From NCBI RefSeq assembly GCF_900583165.1, contig NZ_UTKY01000034.1:248001-312000 (forward strand): a stretch of 64,000 nucleotides of DNA, written 5' to 3'. The DNA comes from Pseudomonas viridiflava (GTDB taxonomy: Bacteria; Pseudomonadota; Gammaproteobacteria; Pseudomonadales; Pseudomonadaceae). Position numbers and translations under genes: made by a program. A model generated the notes under the pieces. It saw only the letters and a program-made list of their open reading frames with translations, had not been told where the DNA came from and made no database searches. Positions 53,473-62,396 of the stretch are shown here, piece after piece. Position 1 is the first letter of the stretch; each line of letters begins with the position of its first letter.

Positions 53473-54507
53473 ATGAGAGAATCCTCGGCCACCGTCCTAC
53501 AAGCCCCTGAGAAAGTGATGAAAGCAGTGTCCGCCTCGGCCTCCCGTTACGCGATGATTCACCAGGTATTGCGTGACGCGATCGTCAACGGCACCGCCCG
53601 CCATGGCTTGGTTTTACTCGAAGCTCCGCTGGCCGAATTGTTTGGAACCAGCCGCGTGCCGGTGCGCAAGGCGCTGGACCTGCTGCACGCCGAAGGCTTG
53701 ATCTGCCGCTTTAACGGCCGGGGTTACCTGATCAACCCTGAAGGCCTGGCGATGGAGCCGTTGCGCCTGCCGTTGAGCCATGCACACCTGGGCCTCAACG
53801 GTGAAGATGAACTGGTGGACACGCGGCCCTTGGGCGAACGCATCGTCGATGAAATCGGCGCGGCGCTGTCCACCTGCATTGCCTTTGGCCATTATCGCCT
53901 CGATGAGCAAGCCGCTGCCGACCACTACGGCGTCAGCCGCGCCGTGGTGCGTGAAGCGTTGATGCGCTTGCGCGACCGTGGCCTGGTGGAAAAAGAGCCC
54001 TACTCCCAATGGCTGGCAGGGCCGCTGACCGCCCGCGAAGTCACCGAAGACTACGAACTGCGCGCCTGCCTGGAGCCCGAGGCTCTGCGCCAAAGCGCAC
54101 CCAATCTTGATCGCGAGCTGCTCGAAGCCATGTTGCAACGGGTGCTGGATGCCCAGGACAGCCTCCACTGCAGCCTGGAAGCCATCGAGCAGATCGAAGA
54201 GGACTTGCACCAACGCTGCCTGGCCGGCCTGCAAAACCGCAAGATCGCCGCGCTGATTCGCCAGGGCCAGAGCCCGATGATCATCAGCCGGATTTTCTAC
54301 CGATTGCTGGGGATCGGCGCTGATCCGGCGATGTTGGCTGAACATCGGTTGATTCTGGAGTTGTTGTTGCACGGGGCGTTTGATGCGGCGGCGTTGAATT
54401 TGCGTGAGCATTTGCAGCGGGCCAGGCAGCGGATGTTGCAGCGGTTGAAGGTGTTGTCGGTGCTGCCGGAACAACCACTGCCCTCCTACCTCCACAAAAT
54501 CAGCTGA
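53473..54507 (+). CDS. GntR/FadR-type regulator with two winged-helix domains
   Basis: A 344-residue protein, about 100 residues longer than usual FadR-family regulators. Two GntR winged helices are visible in tandem: residues about 25-90 (FGTSRVPVRKALDLLHAEGLI, then RFNGRGYLINP) and about 118-190 (YGVSRAVVREALMRLRDRGLV). A helical FCD-type ligand domain follows (about 195-320; YELRACLEPEALRQSAP, AEHRLILELLLHGAFDAAAL). It most likely controls the divergent amidase operon, binding the inverted repeats between them. The N-terminal domain looks competent by motif; which domain reads DNA is unknown. Confidence 0.85.
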   Translation: MRESSATVLQAPEKVMKAVSASASRYAMIHQVLRDAIVNGTARHGLVLLEAPLAELFGTSRVPVRKALDLLHAEGLICRFNGRGYLINPEGLAMEPLRLPLSHAHLGLNGEDELVDTRPLGERIVDEIGAALSTCIAFGHYRLDEQAAADHYGVSRAVVREALMRLRDRGLVEKEPYSQWLAGPLTAREVTEDYELRACLEPEALRQSAPNLDRELLEAMLQRVLDAQDSLHCSLEAIEQIEEDLHQRCLAGLQNRKIAALIRQGQSPMIISRIFYRLLGIGADPAMLAEHRLILELLLHGAFDAAALNLREHLQRARQRMLQRLKVLSVLPEQPLPSYLHKIS

Positions 54508-54524
54508 CTCAACACAATTCAAAA

Positions 54525-54537
54525 TGTGGGAGGGGGC
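54525..54537. repeat. REP fragment
   Basis: GTGGGAGGGGGCA, the first 12 bases of the REP core, then unrelated sequence. A truncated copy directly downstream of the GntR-type gene. Confidence 0.7.
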
Positions 54538-54581
54538 ATTCTGGAAATTTCATGCAATTTGTTGCTATCTCACCCCCACCA

Positions 54582-54610
54582 TTGAAACCACCGCCGCCCC
54601 GCCCCATCTA
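54582..54610 (+). promoter_or_regulatory. Sigma-32 heat-shock promoter of asrA/lon2
   Basis: TTGAAA (54582-54587), 14 bases, CCCCATCTA (54602-54610). This agrees with the heat-shock consensus CTTGAAA-N13/15-CCCCATNTA. The predicted start is near 54617, about 23 bases before the ATG. An 8-bp palindrome CCTGCATA/TATGCAGG (54612-54633) overlaps the start region and the Shine-Dalgarno. Confidence 0.85.
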
Positions 54611-54639
54611 ACCTGCATACTTCCTTATGCAGGTGCCCC

Positions 54640-57060
54640 ATGAGCGACCAGCAAGCCTTCCCTGATTACGACTTGAACGACTACGCCGACCCCGAAAACG
54701 CTGAAACCCCTTCGTCCAACACTGGCCTGGCCCTCCCCGGGCAAAACCTGCCGGACAAGGTCTACATCATCCCGATCCACAATCGGCCGTTCTTCCCGGC
54801 GCAAGTATTGCCGGTCATCGTCAATGAGGAGCCCTGGGCCGAGACCCTGGAGCTGGTGAGCAAGTCCGACCACCATTCCCTTGCCCTGTTCTTCATGGAA
54901 ACGCCACCCGAAGACCCACGGCACTTCGATACCTCCGCCCTGCCGCTGTACGGCACGCTGGTGAAGGTACACCACGCCAGCCGCGAGAACGGCAAACTGC
55001 AATTCGTCGCCCAAGGCCTGACCCGCGTACGCATCAAGACCTGGCTCAAGCACCATCGCCCGCCGTATCTGGTAGAGGTCGAATACCCGCACCAGCCCAC
55101 CCAGCCGACCGACGAGGTCAAGGCGTACGGGATGGCGCTGATCAATGCGATCAAGGAACTGCTGCCGCTCAACCCGCTGTACAGCGAAGAGTTGAAGAAT
55201 TATCTCAACCGCTTCAGCCCCAACGACCCGTCGCCCCTCACCGACTTCGCCGCCGCGCTGACTTCGGCCACCGGTAACGAGTTGCAGGAAGTGCTGGACT
55301 GCGTGCCCATGCTCAAACGCATGGAAAAAGTCCTGCCGATGCTGCGCAAAGAAGTCGAAGTCGCGCGCCTGCAAAAAGAACTGTCGGCCGAGGTGAATCG
55401 CAAGATCGGCGAGCACCAGCGCGAGTTTTTCCTCAAGGAACAGCTCAAGGTCATCCAGCAAGAGCTGGGCTTGACCAAGGACGACCGCAGCGCCGATGTC
55501 GAGCAGTTCGAGCAGCGCCTGGAAGGCAAAGTACTACCGCCCCAGGCGCAAAAGCGTATTGATGAAGAACTGAACAAACTGTCGATCCTAGAAACCGGCT
55601 CGCCGGAATACGCGGTCACGCGCAACTATTTGGACTGGGCCACCTCGGTGCCTTGGGGCGTGTATGGAGAGGACAAACTCGATCTCAAACACGCGCGCAA
55701 GGTGCTGGATAAACACCATGCGGGCCTGGACGATATCAAGAGCCGCATCCTCGAATTCCTGGCGGTGGGCGCCTACAAAGGCGAAGTCGCCGGCTCCATC
55801 GTGCTGCTGGTAGGCCCGCCAGGCGTGGGCAAGACCAGCGTGGGTAAATCCATCGCCGAATCCCTCGGGCGGCCGTTCTATCGGTTCAGCGTCGGCGGCA
55901 TGCGCGATGAGGCCGAGATCAAGGGCCATCGCCGCACCTACATCGGGGCCCTGCCGGGCAAGCTGGTGCAGGCGCTCAAAGATGTCGAAGTGATGAACCC
56001 GGTGATCATGCTCGACGAGATCGACAAGATGGGCCAAAGCTTCCAGGGCGACCCGGCGTCGGCCTTGCTGGAAACCCTCGACCCGGAGCAGAACGTCGAA
56101 TTCCTCGACCACTACCTGGACCTGCGCCTGGACCTGTCCAAAGTGCTGTTCGTGTGCACCGCCAACACCCTGGACTCGATCCCCGGCCCGTTGCTGGACC
56201 GTATGGAAGTGATTCGCCTGTCGGGCTATATCACCGAAGAAAAAGTCGCCATCGCCAAACGCCACCTGTGGCCAAAACAACTGGAGAAAGCCGGCGTGGC
56301 GAAAACCAGCCTGACCATCAGCGACGGTGCCCTGCGTGCGTTGATCGACGGTTACGCCCGCGAAGCCGGGGTGCGCCAGTTGGAGAAACAACTGGGCAAA
56401 CTGGTGCGCAAGGCGGTGGTCAAGTTGCTGGATGAGCCGAAGTCGGTGATCAAGATCGGCAACAAAGACCTGGAAAGCTCCCTGGGCATGCCGGTGTTCC
56501 GCAATGAGCAGGTGCTGTCGGGCACCGGTGTGATCACCGGCCTGGCCTGGACCAGCATGGGCGGCGCGACCTTGCCGATCGAGGCGACGCGCATCCATAC
56601 GCTCAACCGCGGCTTTAAGCTCACCGGGCAGTTGGGTGAAGTGATGAAAGAATCTGCCGAAATAGCCTACAGCTACATCAGCTCCAACCTGAAGTCGTTT
56701 GGCGGTGATCCGAAGTTTTTCGACGAAGCCTTCGTGCACTTGCACGTGCCGGAAGGGGCCACGCCCAAAGACGGCCCAAGTGCAGGGGTGACCATGGCCA
56801 GCGCGCTGCTGTCGCTGGCACGCAACCAGGCGCCGAAAAAAGGCGTGGCCATGACCGGTGAACTGACGCTGACCGGGCATGTGCTGCCGATTGGCGGGGT
56901 GCGTGAAAAAGTGATCGCGGCGCGGCGCCAGAAGATTCATGAGCTGATCCTGCCGGAGCCGAATCGGGGCAGTTATGAAGAGTTGCCGGAGTATCTGAAA
57001 GAAGGCATGACCGTGCACTTTGCCAAGCGGTTTGCGGATGTGGCCAAGGTGCTTTTCTGA
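54640..57060 (+). CDS. asrA: Second Lon-family ATP-dependent protease (AsrA-like)
   Basis: An 806-residue Lon protease: LON substrate-binding domain (about 38-240; VYIIPIHNRPFFPAQVLPV), AAA+ domain with Walker A GPPGVGKT (392-399) and Walker B VIMLDEID, and a serine protease domain with catalytic Ser714 (KDGPSAGVTMA) and Lys757 (REKVIAARR), the 43-residue spacing found in E. coli Lon. It degrades misfolded and regulatory proteins in the cytoplasm. Its acidic N-terminal extension and the adjacent icp gene match P. aeruginosa AsrA (PA0779 next to icp PA0778), a heat-shock and aminoglycoside response protease distinct from housekeeping Lon. The sigma-32 promoter supports this. Symbol assigned by context. 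Confidence 0.9.
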   Translation: MSDQQAFPDYDLNDYADPENAETPSSNTGLALPGQNLPDKVYIIPIHNRPFFPAQVLPVIVNEEPWAETLELVSKSDHHSLALFFMETPPEDPRHFDTSALPLYGTLVKVHHASRENGKLQFVAQGLTRVRIKTWLKHHRPPYLVEVEYPHQPTQPTDEVKAYGMALINAIKELLPLNPLYSEELKNYLNRFSPNDPSPLTDFAAALTSATGNELQEVLDCVPMLKRMEKVLPMLRKEVEVARLQKELSAEVNRKIGEHQREFFLKEQLKVIQQELGLTKDDRSADVEQFEQRLEGKVLPPQAQKRIDEELNKLSILETGSPEYAVTRNYLDWATSVPWGVYGEDKLDLKHARKVLDKHHAGLDDIKSRILEFLAVGAYKGEVAGSIVLLVGPPGVGKTSVGKSIAESLGRPFYRFSVGGMRDEAEIKGHRRTYIGALPGKLVQALKDVEVMNPVIMLDEIDKMGQSFQGDPASALLETLDPEQNVEFLDHYLDLRLDLSKVLFVCTANTLDSIPGPLLDRMEVIRLSGYITEEKVAIAKRHLWPKQLEKAGVAKTSLTISDGALRALIDGYAREAGVRQLEKQLGKLVRKAVVKLLDEPKSVIKIGNKDLESSLGMPVFRNEQVLSGTGVITGLAWTSMGGATLPIEATRIHTLNRGFKLTGQLGEVMKESAEIAYSYISSNLKSFGGDPKFFDEAFVHLHVPEGATPKDGPSAGVTMASALLSLARNQAPKKGVAMTGELTLTGHVLPIGGVREKVIAARRQKIHELILPEPNRGSYEELPEYLKEGMTVHFAKRFADVAKVLF

Positions 57061-57085
57061 TGGCTCTGTAGTGCCTGAGCCGGCC

Positions 57086-57241
57086 CCATCGGGGGCAAGC
57101 CCCCTCCCACAATTGAATGTATTCACACATCAAAGTGTGGGAGGGGGCTTGGCTCAGATAGGGCCAGACCTGCAGGGGCAAGCCCCTCACACTGGCTGAC
57201 ACAACTCGGTCAAATGTGGGAGGGGGCTTGCCCCCGATGGC
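57086..57241. repeat. Cluster of REP copies
   Basis: Four REP-like blocks in 156 bases: an inverted half at 57086-57110, a diverged forward half at 57136 (GTGTGGGAGGGGGCTTGGCTC), a fragment GGGGCAAGCCCCTCACAC at 57175-57192, and a forward half at 57215-57240. It looks like nested or partly deleted REPINs between asrA and icp. Confidence 0.85.
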
Positions 57242-57327
57242 GTCAGCCGCCATACCGCCCCCTACCTGTCACACCTTGTCTCATCTTCGGTTATGCTCAC
57301 CCTTCGTCGTGAATGAACGGAGCCCCC

Positions 57328-57717
57328 ATGACCGCTGCCCGTCTGCTTCTCCCCTTGAGCCTTGCCCTGCTGGCCGCGTGCGCAAGTGCCCCCAAGCAAA
57401 ACGTCACCGTGGACAATCAGAGCGCCTGCCCGCTCCAACTTAAATCCGGGCAAAACCTGATCCTCTCCCTGCCCAGTAATCCCACCACTGGCTACCGTTG
57501 GGCCATTCAGGATTCCGCCGGCGGCGTGCTGCGCGCGCTGAGCCCCGAGGTCTACAGCAGTTCCGAATCCGGCGTGATCGGTGGCGGTGGCCAGTCCACC
57601 TGGCGCTTCCAGGCCTTCGCCGCGGGCCAAGGGCGGCTGCGCCTCACCTCCCAACAACCCTGGGAGCCCGAGGCCGAACCTGCCGACACTTTCGACTGCG
57701 CCATCACGGTGAACTGA
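57328..57717 (+). CDS. icp: Chagasin-type (I42) protease inhibitor lipoprotein
   Basis: A 129-residue protein from the ATG at 57328 (GGAG seven bases upstream). Lipobox LLAAC (Cys18) marks it as a lipoprotein. The inhibitor loops of the I42 family are present: NPTTGYRW, the Gly-rich GVIGGGGQSTWRF, and an RLTSQQPWEP loop. Chagasin-type inhibitors block papain-like cysteine proteases, and the Pseudomonas protein is known as inhibitor of cysteine peptidase. One base separates it from the YhhN gene, so they are co-transcribed. Confidence 0.88.
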   Translation: MTAARLLLPLSLALLAACASAPKQNVTVDNQSACPLQLKSGQNLILSLPSNPTTGYRWAIQDSAGGVLRALSPEVYSSSESGVIGGGGQSTWRFQAFAAGQGRLRLTSQQPWEPEAEPADTFDCAITVN

Positions 57718-57718
57718 C

Positions 57719-58375
57719 ATGCCCTGGCTGATTCTTGCGTTGATGGGCGCCGGCACGTTTATCTACGGCCTGACTACCCATGCCACGTTACTGTGCCTGC
57801 TGGTCAAGCCGCTGCCGGTGCTGGCGTTGTTGGGCTGGTTGCACGACGCGCCGCCCACTGACTATCGACGCTGGATCAGCCTAGGGCTGATTTTTTCTGT
57901 GGTGGGCGATGTACTGCTCGCCTGGCCGGGTGACCTGTTTATCTTCGGCCTTGGTGCATTCCTGTTTGCGCACTTGGCCTACTTGAAAGCCTATTTGAGT
58001 GACTGCCGGCGGTTGGCATTGTTGCCGCTGGTATTGGCATTAGGTGTGGGGGCGATCCTGCTGAGCATCCTGATCTCCCACGGCCTCGGTGACCTGCTGA
58101 TTCCGGTGGTGGTGTATGCGCTGGTGATCAGCGCCATGCTCTGGCGTGCGCTGGCGCGACTGGGCAGCGAGGTGCCGACGCGCTCGGCCGTATTGGCGGC
58201 AGCGGGCGCGGCATCCTTTGTATTTTCCGACACGCTGATTGGCATCAATCGCTTCGTGGTGGCGTTCGAGGCTGCGCCGTATCTGTTGATTGCTACTTAC
58301 TGGCTGGGCCAGTGGGGCATCACCGCATCGGCTTTCCATCAGACAACCCGCGCACGCGAGGGCCAACTTGGCTAA
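57719..58375 (+). CDS. YhhN/TMEM86 family membrane protein (lysoplasmalogenase-like)
   Basis: A 218-residue protein with eight hydrophobic helices. VKPLPVLALL, GLIFSVVGDVLLAWP with membrane Asp residues and GAASFVFSDTLIGINRF are the YhhN family motifs. Animal TMEM86 members hydrolyse lysoplasmalogen; the bacterial role may be a related lysophospholipid hydrolase but is not settled. It follows icp after one base, while cmoA starts 36 bases downstream. Confidence 0.85.
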   Translation: MPWLILALMGAGTFIYGLTTHATLLCLLVKPLPVLALLGWLHDAPPTDYRRWISLGLIFSVVGDVLLAWPGDLFIFGLGAFLFAHLAYLKAYLSDCRRLALLPLVLALGVGAILLSILISHGLGDLLIPVVVYALVISAMLWRALARLGSEVPTRSAVLAAAGAASFVFSDTLIGINRFVVAFEAAPYLLIATYWLGQWGITASAFHQTTRAREGQLG

Positions 58376-58411
58376 AATGCCGGCCTTTCCCCAATCGTCG
58401 CCGGAACAACC

Positions 58412-59155
58412 GTGAGCAAAGAACCCGATCGCCTATTCGCCCAGCCCCTGCCCCAGGTGCCGGACTTCGCCTTTAACGAGGACGTGGTGCGGGTGTTCCC
58501 GGACATGATCAAGCGCTCGGTGCCCGGTTACCCGACCATCGTCGAAAACCTCGGCGTGCTGGCGGCGCAGTTTGCCCAGCCGGGCAGCGTGCTGTATGAC
58601 CTCGGCTCGTCCCTCGGCGCCGTGACCCAGGCGTTGCGCCGTCATGTGCGCACCGACGGCTGCCGGGTAATCGCCGTGGATAACTCGGCGGCGATGGTCG
58701 AGCGTTGCCGCGAGTACCTCAATGGCCAGGACTCGATGTTTCAGGAGTTGCTGCCGGTCGAGGTGATCGAGGGCGATATCCTTGCTCTGCAATTCCAGCC
58801 GGCCTCGGTGGTGGCGCTGAATTTCACCCTGCAATTTATCGCCCCTGAGGAGCGCTTGGCGTTGCTCGGGCGCATCCGTCAGTCGTTGCTGCCGGGCGGC
58901 GCGCTGATCCTCTCGGAAAAGCTGCGTTTCAATGATCCCGAAGAACACGCGCTGCTCACCGATTTGCATATCGCGTTCAAACGCGCCAACGGTTACAGCG
59001 AACTGGAAATCGCCCAGAAGCGCAGCGCCATCGAAAACGTCATGAAGCCCGACAGCCTCGAAGAACACCGTGAACGCCTGCTGGCGGCCGGGTTCTCGAA
59101 AGTCGTGCCGTGGTTCCAGTGTCTTAACTTTGCCTCGTTGATAGCCTTGCCATGA
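58412..59155 (+). CDS. cmoA: Carboxy-S-adenosyl-L-methionine synthase CmoA
   Basis: A 247-residue class I SAM-fold protein. [34 protein letters not shown] (SAM-binding), [15 protein letters not shown] and [10 protein letters not shown] are conserved CmoA segments. It converts SAM and prephenate to carboxy-SAM, the donor for 5-carboxymethoxyuridine at position 34 of tRNA. Starts at GTG 58412; its end overlaps cmoB by 4 bases. Confidence 0.95.
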   Translation: MSKEPDRLFAQPLPQVPDFAFNEDVVRVFPDMIKRSVPGYPTIVENLGVLAAQFAQPGSVLYDLGSSLGAVTQALRRHVRTDGCRVIAVDNSAAMVERCREYLNGQDSMFQELLPVEVIEGDILALQFQPASVVALNFTLQFIAPEERLALLGRIRQSLLPGGALILSEKLRFNDPEEHALLTDLHIAFKRANGYSELEIAQKRSAIENVMKPDSLEEHRERLLAAGFSKVVPWFQCLNFASLIALP

Positions 59156-60108
59156 TTGATCTGTCTCCCCTCGCCCGCCATTTGGTCGGTACTCCTTTGG
59201 CCGTATGGGCCCAGGGCCTGCAAGCCCAGCTCGATAGCAAGATGGAAAAAGGCCATGGCGACCTGGAGCGCTGGCAAAGTGCTTTGGATGCGCTGCCTGC
59301 CATCCAGCCCAGTGAAGTGGACCTGCTGAACGGCCTGGTGCTGGACACCGACTGCGACGACGCCACCCGCGCTCAAATGCACACCGCATTGATGGGCCTG
59401 AGCCCGTGGCGCAAGGGCCCCTTCCATCTGTTCGGCGTGCACGTAGACACCGAATGGCGCTCGGACTGGAAGTGGTCGCGAGTGGCACCGCATCTGAATT
59501 TGAAAGGCAAGCGCATCCTCGATGTGGGCTGCGGCAACGGTTACTACATGTGGCGCATGCTCGGCGCCGGCGCCGACAGCGTGATCGGCGTGGACCCGAA
59601 CTGGCTGTTTTTCTGCCAGTTCCAGGCGGTGCAGCGTTACCTGTCCGAACCTCGCGCCTGGCACTTGCCGTTCCCATTTGAGGACCTGCCGGCGAATCTG
59701 GAAGGCTTCGACACGGTGTTTTCCATGGGGGTTTTCTACCACCGGCGCTCGCCCATCGAGCATTTGCTGGCGCTGAAAGACACCCTGGTCAAGGGCGGCG
59801 AGTTGGTGTTGGAAACGCTGGTGGTCGAAGGTGACCAGCAGCAAGTGCTGGTGCCAGAGGATCGTTATGCGCAGATGCGTAACGTGTGGTTCCTGCCCTC
59901 GGTGCCGGCGTTGATGTTGTGGCTGCGGCGTGCAGGGTTCAGTGAGGTGCGGTGTGTGGATGTGAGCGTGACCACCGTCGAGGAGCAGCGTGGGACGGAG
60001 TGGATGAAGTATCAATCCCTCAGCGATTTCCTCGACCCAGAAGACCACAGCAAGACGATTGAAGGTCTGCCAGCACCGATGCGGGCCGTCATCATCGCCA
60101 AGAAGTAA
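59152..60108 (+). CDS. cmoB: tRNA U34 carboxymethyltransferase CmoB
   Basis: A 318-residue protein: N-terminal helical region, then a SAM-fold (about 115-300) with [17 protein letters not shown] and the Cmo-specific [14 protein letters not shown] and [14 protein letters not shown]. It transfers the carboxymethyl group from carboxy-SAM to 5-hydroxyuridine-34 in tRNAs that read by wobble. ATGA overlap with cmoA; a REPIN ends the unit. Confidence 0.95.
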   Translation: MIDLSPLARHLVGTPLAVWAQGLQAQLDSKMEKGHGDLERWQSALDALPAIQPSEVDLLNGLVLDTDCDDATRAQMHTALMGLSPWRKGPFHLFGVHVDTEWRSDWKWSRVAPHLNLKGKRILDVGCGNGYYMWRMLGAGADSVIGVDPNWLFFCQFQAVQRYLSEPRAWHLPFPFEDLPANLEGFDTVFSMGVFYHRRSPIEHLLALKDTLVKGGELVLETLVVEGDQQQVLVPEDRYAQMRNVWFLPSVPALMLWLRRAGFSEVRCVDVSVTTVEEQRGTEWMKYQSLSDFLDPEDHSKTIEGLPAPMRAVIIAKK

Positions 60109-60143
60109 CGCTGAGATCTCCCTGAATAAATGGAGATCAAAAT

Positions 60144-60230
60144 GTGGGAGGGGGCTTGCCCCCGATGGCGGTGGGTCAGCTTGCATATCTGTAGCTGACC
60201 CACTGCTATCGGGGGCAAGCCCCCTCCCAC
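60144..60230. repeat. REPIN
   Basis: Inverted halves of GTGGGAGGGGGCTTGCCCCC, 87 bases. The symmetry continues outward (GGAGATCAAAAT and ATTTGATCTCC, 60132-60241), giving a stem longer than usual between convergent cmoB and tadA. Confidence 0.94.
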
Positions 60231-60249
60231 ATTTGATCTCCAGTGTTCT

Positions 60250-60747
60250 TTAGAGGGGTGGCTTTGCCCGGCGGGCCTTGAAGAATTCGCTGAGGACTGT
60301 CCCGCATTCCTCAGCCAACACCCCACCTTCAAACAACACTCGATGATTCAAAAACCCCTGGGTGAAAAACTGCCCCTGGCTCTGAACAATCCCCGCCTTG
60401 GGCTCCAACGCGCCATACACCACCCGCGCCACGCGCGAATGCACGATCAACCCCGCACACATGCTGCACGGCTCCAGCGTCACATACAGCGTGCAGCCCA
60501 CCAGGCGATAATTGCTGATGGCTTGCGCAGCGTTGCGAATGGCGACCATCTCGGCATGGGCGCTGGGGTCGTTGCCGCTGATGGGGCAGTTGTAGCCGCG
60601 GCCGATGATTTCACCGTCTTGCACCAGCACGGCGCCCACCGGCACCTCGCCCAGTGCGGCGCCTTGGGCGGCGAGGGCCAGGGCTTCGCGCATGAAGCCC
60701 TGGTCGCGACTGCGGTCGATGATCGCTGCGGGGCGAATCTGGCGCAT
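60250..60747 (-). CDS. tadA: tRNA adenosine(34) deaminase TadA
   Basis: A 165-residue protein from the ATG at 60747. The zinc-deaminase motifs are HAEM (His64, Glu66) and PCSMC (Cys94, Cys97). TadA converts A34 to inosine in tRNA-Arg(ACG), an essential step. An extension of about ten residues (MRQIRPAAII) precedes the usual DRSRDQGFMREALALA start. It overlaps the oxidase stop by one base (TGATG). Confidence 0.95.
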   Translation of the reverse strand: MRQIRPAAIIDRSRDQGFMREALALAAQGAALGEVPVGAVLVQDGEIIGRGYNCPISGNDPSAHAEMVAIRNAAQAISNYRLVGCTLYVTLEPCSMCAGLIVHSRVARVVYGALEPKAGIVQSQGQFFTQGFLNHRVLFEGGVLAEECGTVLSEFFKARRAKPPL

Positions 60748-62123
60748 CACGCCACCTCAATGGCGGCCATCAGGCCGGTTTCCATGTGGTCGATCACGTG
60801 GCAGTGGAACATCCACACCCCCGGGTTATCCGCCACCAACGCTACGCGGGCGCGTTCGTTCTTGCCCAGCAGGTAGGTGTCGGTGAAGTACGGGATCACC
60901 TTGTGGCGGTTCGAGGCGATCACCTTGAAGCTCATGCCATGCAGGTGAATCGGGTGCTGGTACTGGGTCATGTTCTTCAATTCGAAAATGTAGCTTTTGC
61001 CTTTCTCAAGCTTGGCGATGGGGCGGTCGGCGCAGGTCTTGTCGGTGATGTCCCAAGCCTGGCCGTTGATCTGCCACAGGCTCGGGGGCCGGCCATCGTC
61101 CACGGAGACCGTGCCGACCCACTCGAAATTGAAGTTGAGTTTCTCGGCATTGGCCAGGTCGGGCTCGGCAATCGGGTTGGCGGGCAATGCCGGTGGCCAT
61201 TCGGTCGGCGCATCGGTGCTGGGCACGGAGCGGAAGGTGCCCAGGCGAACCGGGCCGTTGCGGATCGACAGCTCTTCGCCGGCGGGCGGTGCCTTGATCG
61301 CCAGGCAGATACGCATGCCGGGGCCCAGCCAGTATTCCTTGCCCAATGGGCGCGGCTCGATGGGGTTGCCGTCCAACGCGTAGATCTGCGCTTCAACGTC
61401 GGGAATGTTGATGCGATAGGTCAGGGTGTTGTCGAGGTTGAGCAAGCGCACACGGGTGATCTGCCCGGCCGGTAGGTCGATCACCGCCTGGGACACGCCA
61501 TTGATGGTCGACAAGCGCCCGGCCGTACCGCCACGTGCCGCTTCGCGGGGGATGCTGAACGCGACAAAGGCGCCCTCTTCATCCACGTGCCAGCTCTTCA
61601 GGCTCAGGGTGCGTTCGTGCTTGAAACCGGTGGGTTCACGCTCTTCGATGATCAGCGGGCCGACCAGGCCACGGCCGAGCTCTTCGCTGCTGTTCACATG
61701 GGGGTGATACCAGTAGCTGCCGGCGTCGGGTACGCGGAATTGGTAGTCGAAGTACTCGCCGGGCAGTACCGGTAATTGGGAGACGTAGGGCACGCCGTCC
61801 ATTTCCAGCGGCAGGCGGATGCCGTGCCAGTGGATGGTGGTGGCGACCGGCAGGTGGTTGATAAAGCGCACCCGCAGCCATTCGCCCTGGCGTACACGCA
61901 ACTCGGTGCCCGGCGCCGATGGACCGAACGCCCAGGCTTCGGTCTTGTGGCCGGGTACCAATTCCACGTCCAGCGGTGCGGCGATCAGTTCGTAATCGTG
62001 CCCCGCCTCGGCCTCGGCGACTTTCCCCAGCCAGTAGCGGTAGGCACCACCGGCACCGACGCCTACGACGGCCAGGCCTGCAAGACCACCCAGGATTTGT
62101 CGACGGGAAAAGGATCGGGACAC
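60747..62123 (-). CDS. Tat-exported multicopper oxidase (CumA-like)
   Basis: A 458-residue protein from the GTG at 62123, with GAGGT five bases upstream; the longer frame would put a non-signal leader ahead of the Tat signal. Twin-arginine signal SRSFSRRQILGG (Arg7-Arg8) followed by a hydrophobic core. All four copper motifs are present: HWHGIRLP, WYHPHV, HPIHLHGM and HCHVIDHMETGLM with the axial Met. It would oxidise Cu(I), phenolics or metal ions in the periplasm. The best-known relative is CumA, once linked to Mn(II) oxidation in P. putida; a copper-tolerance role is equally possible. Coupled to tadA. Confidence 0.88.
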   Translation of the reverse strand: MSRSFSRRQILGGLAGLAVVGVGAGGAYRYWLGKVAEAEAGHDYELIAAPLDVELVPGHKTEAWAFGPSAPGTELRVRQGEWLRVRFINHLPVATTIHWHGIRLPLEMDGVPYVSQLPVLPGEYFDYQFRVPDAGSYWYHPHVNSSEELGRGLVGPLIIEEREPTGFKHERTLSLKSWHVDEEGAFVAFSIPREAARGGTAGRLSTINGVSQAVIDLPAGQITRVRLLNLDNTLTYRINIPDVEAQIYALDGNPIEPRPLGKEYWLGPGMRICLAIKAPPAGEELSIRNGPVRLGTFRSVPSTDAPTEWPPALPANPIAEPDLANAEKLNFNFEWVGTVSVDDGRPPSLWQINGQAWDITDKTCADRPIAKLEKGKSYIFELKNMTQYQHPIHLHGMSFKVIASNRHKVIPYFTDTYLLGKNERARVALVADNPGVWMFHCHVIDHMETGLMAAIEVA

Positions 62124-62274
62124 AACAACCTCACGTATCTGCCGCAGGCCCAGGGCCTGCAAAGGGCAGATACGATACACCTGCATCGGGTAAACAGTAA
62201 GGCTTCGCATTGCCGCATGGCTGAATTCAAGGCATTGATGGGTGACTAGAACTCTGGACACAGCAAGATCAAAT

Positions 62275-62361
62275 GTGGGAGGGGGCTTGCCCCCGATTGC
62301 GGTGGGTCAGCTACAGATATGCTGACTGACACAACGCTATCGGGGGCAAGCCCCCTCCCAC
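62275..62361. repeat. REPIN
   Basis: Inverted halves of GTGGGAGGGGGCTTGCCCCC, 87 bases, in the 273-base gap between the multicopper oxidase start and the pdxJ stop. Confidence 0.93.
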
Positions 62362-62396
62362 ATTTTGAATCTCAGTGATTTTTAGACCGTGTTCGC

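Noticed and set aside
54612..54633. Palindrome at the asrA start read as an RNA thermometer
   Set aside because: The sigma-32 promoter predicts a transcript starting near 54617, which would omit most of the 5' arm; a DNA operator fits better.
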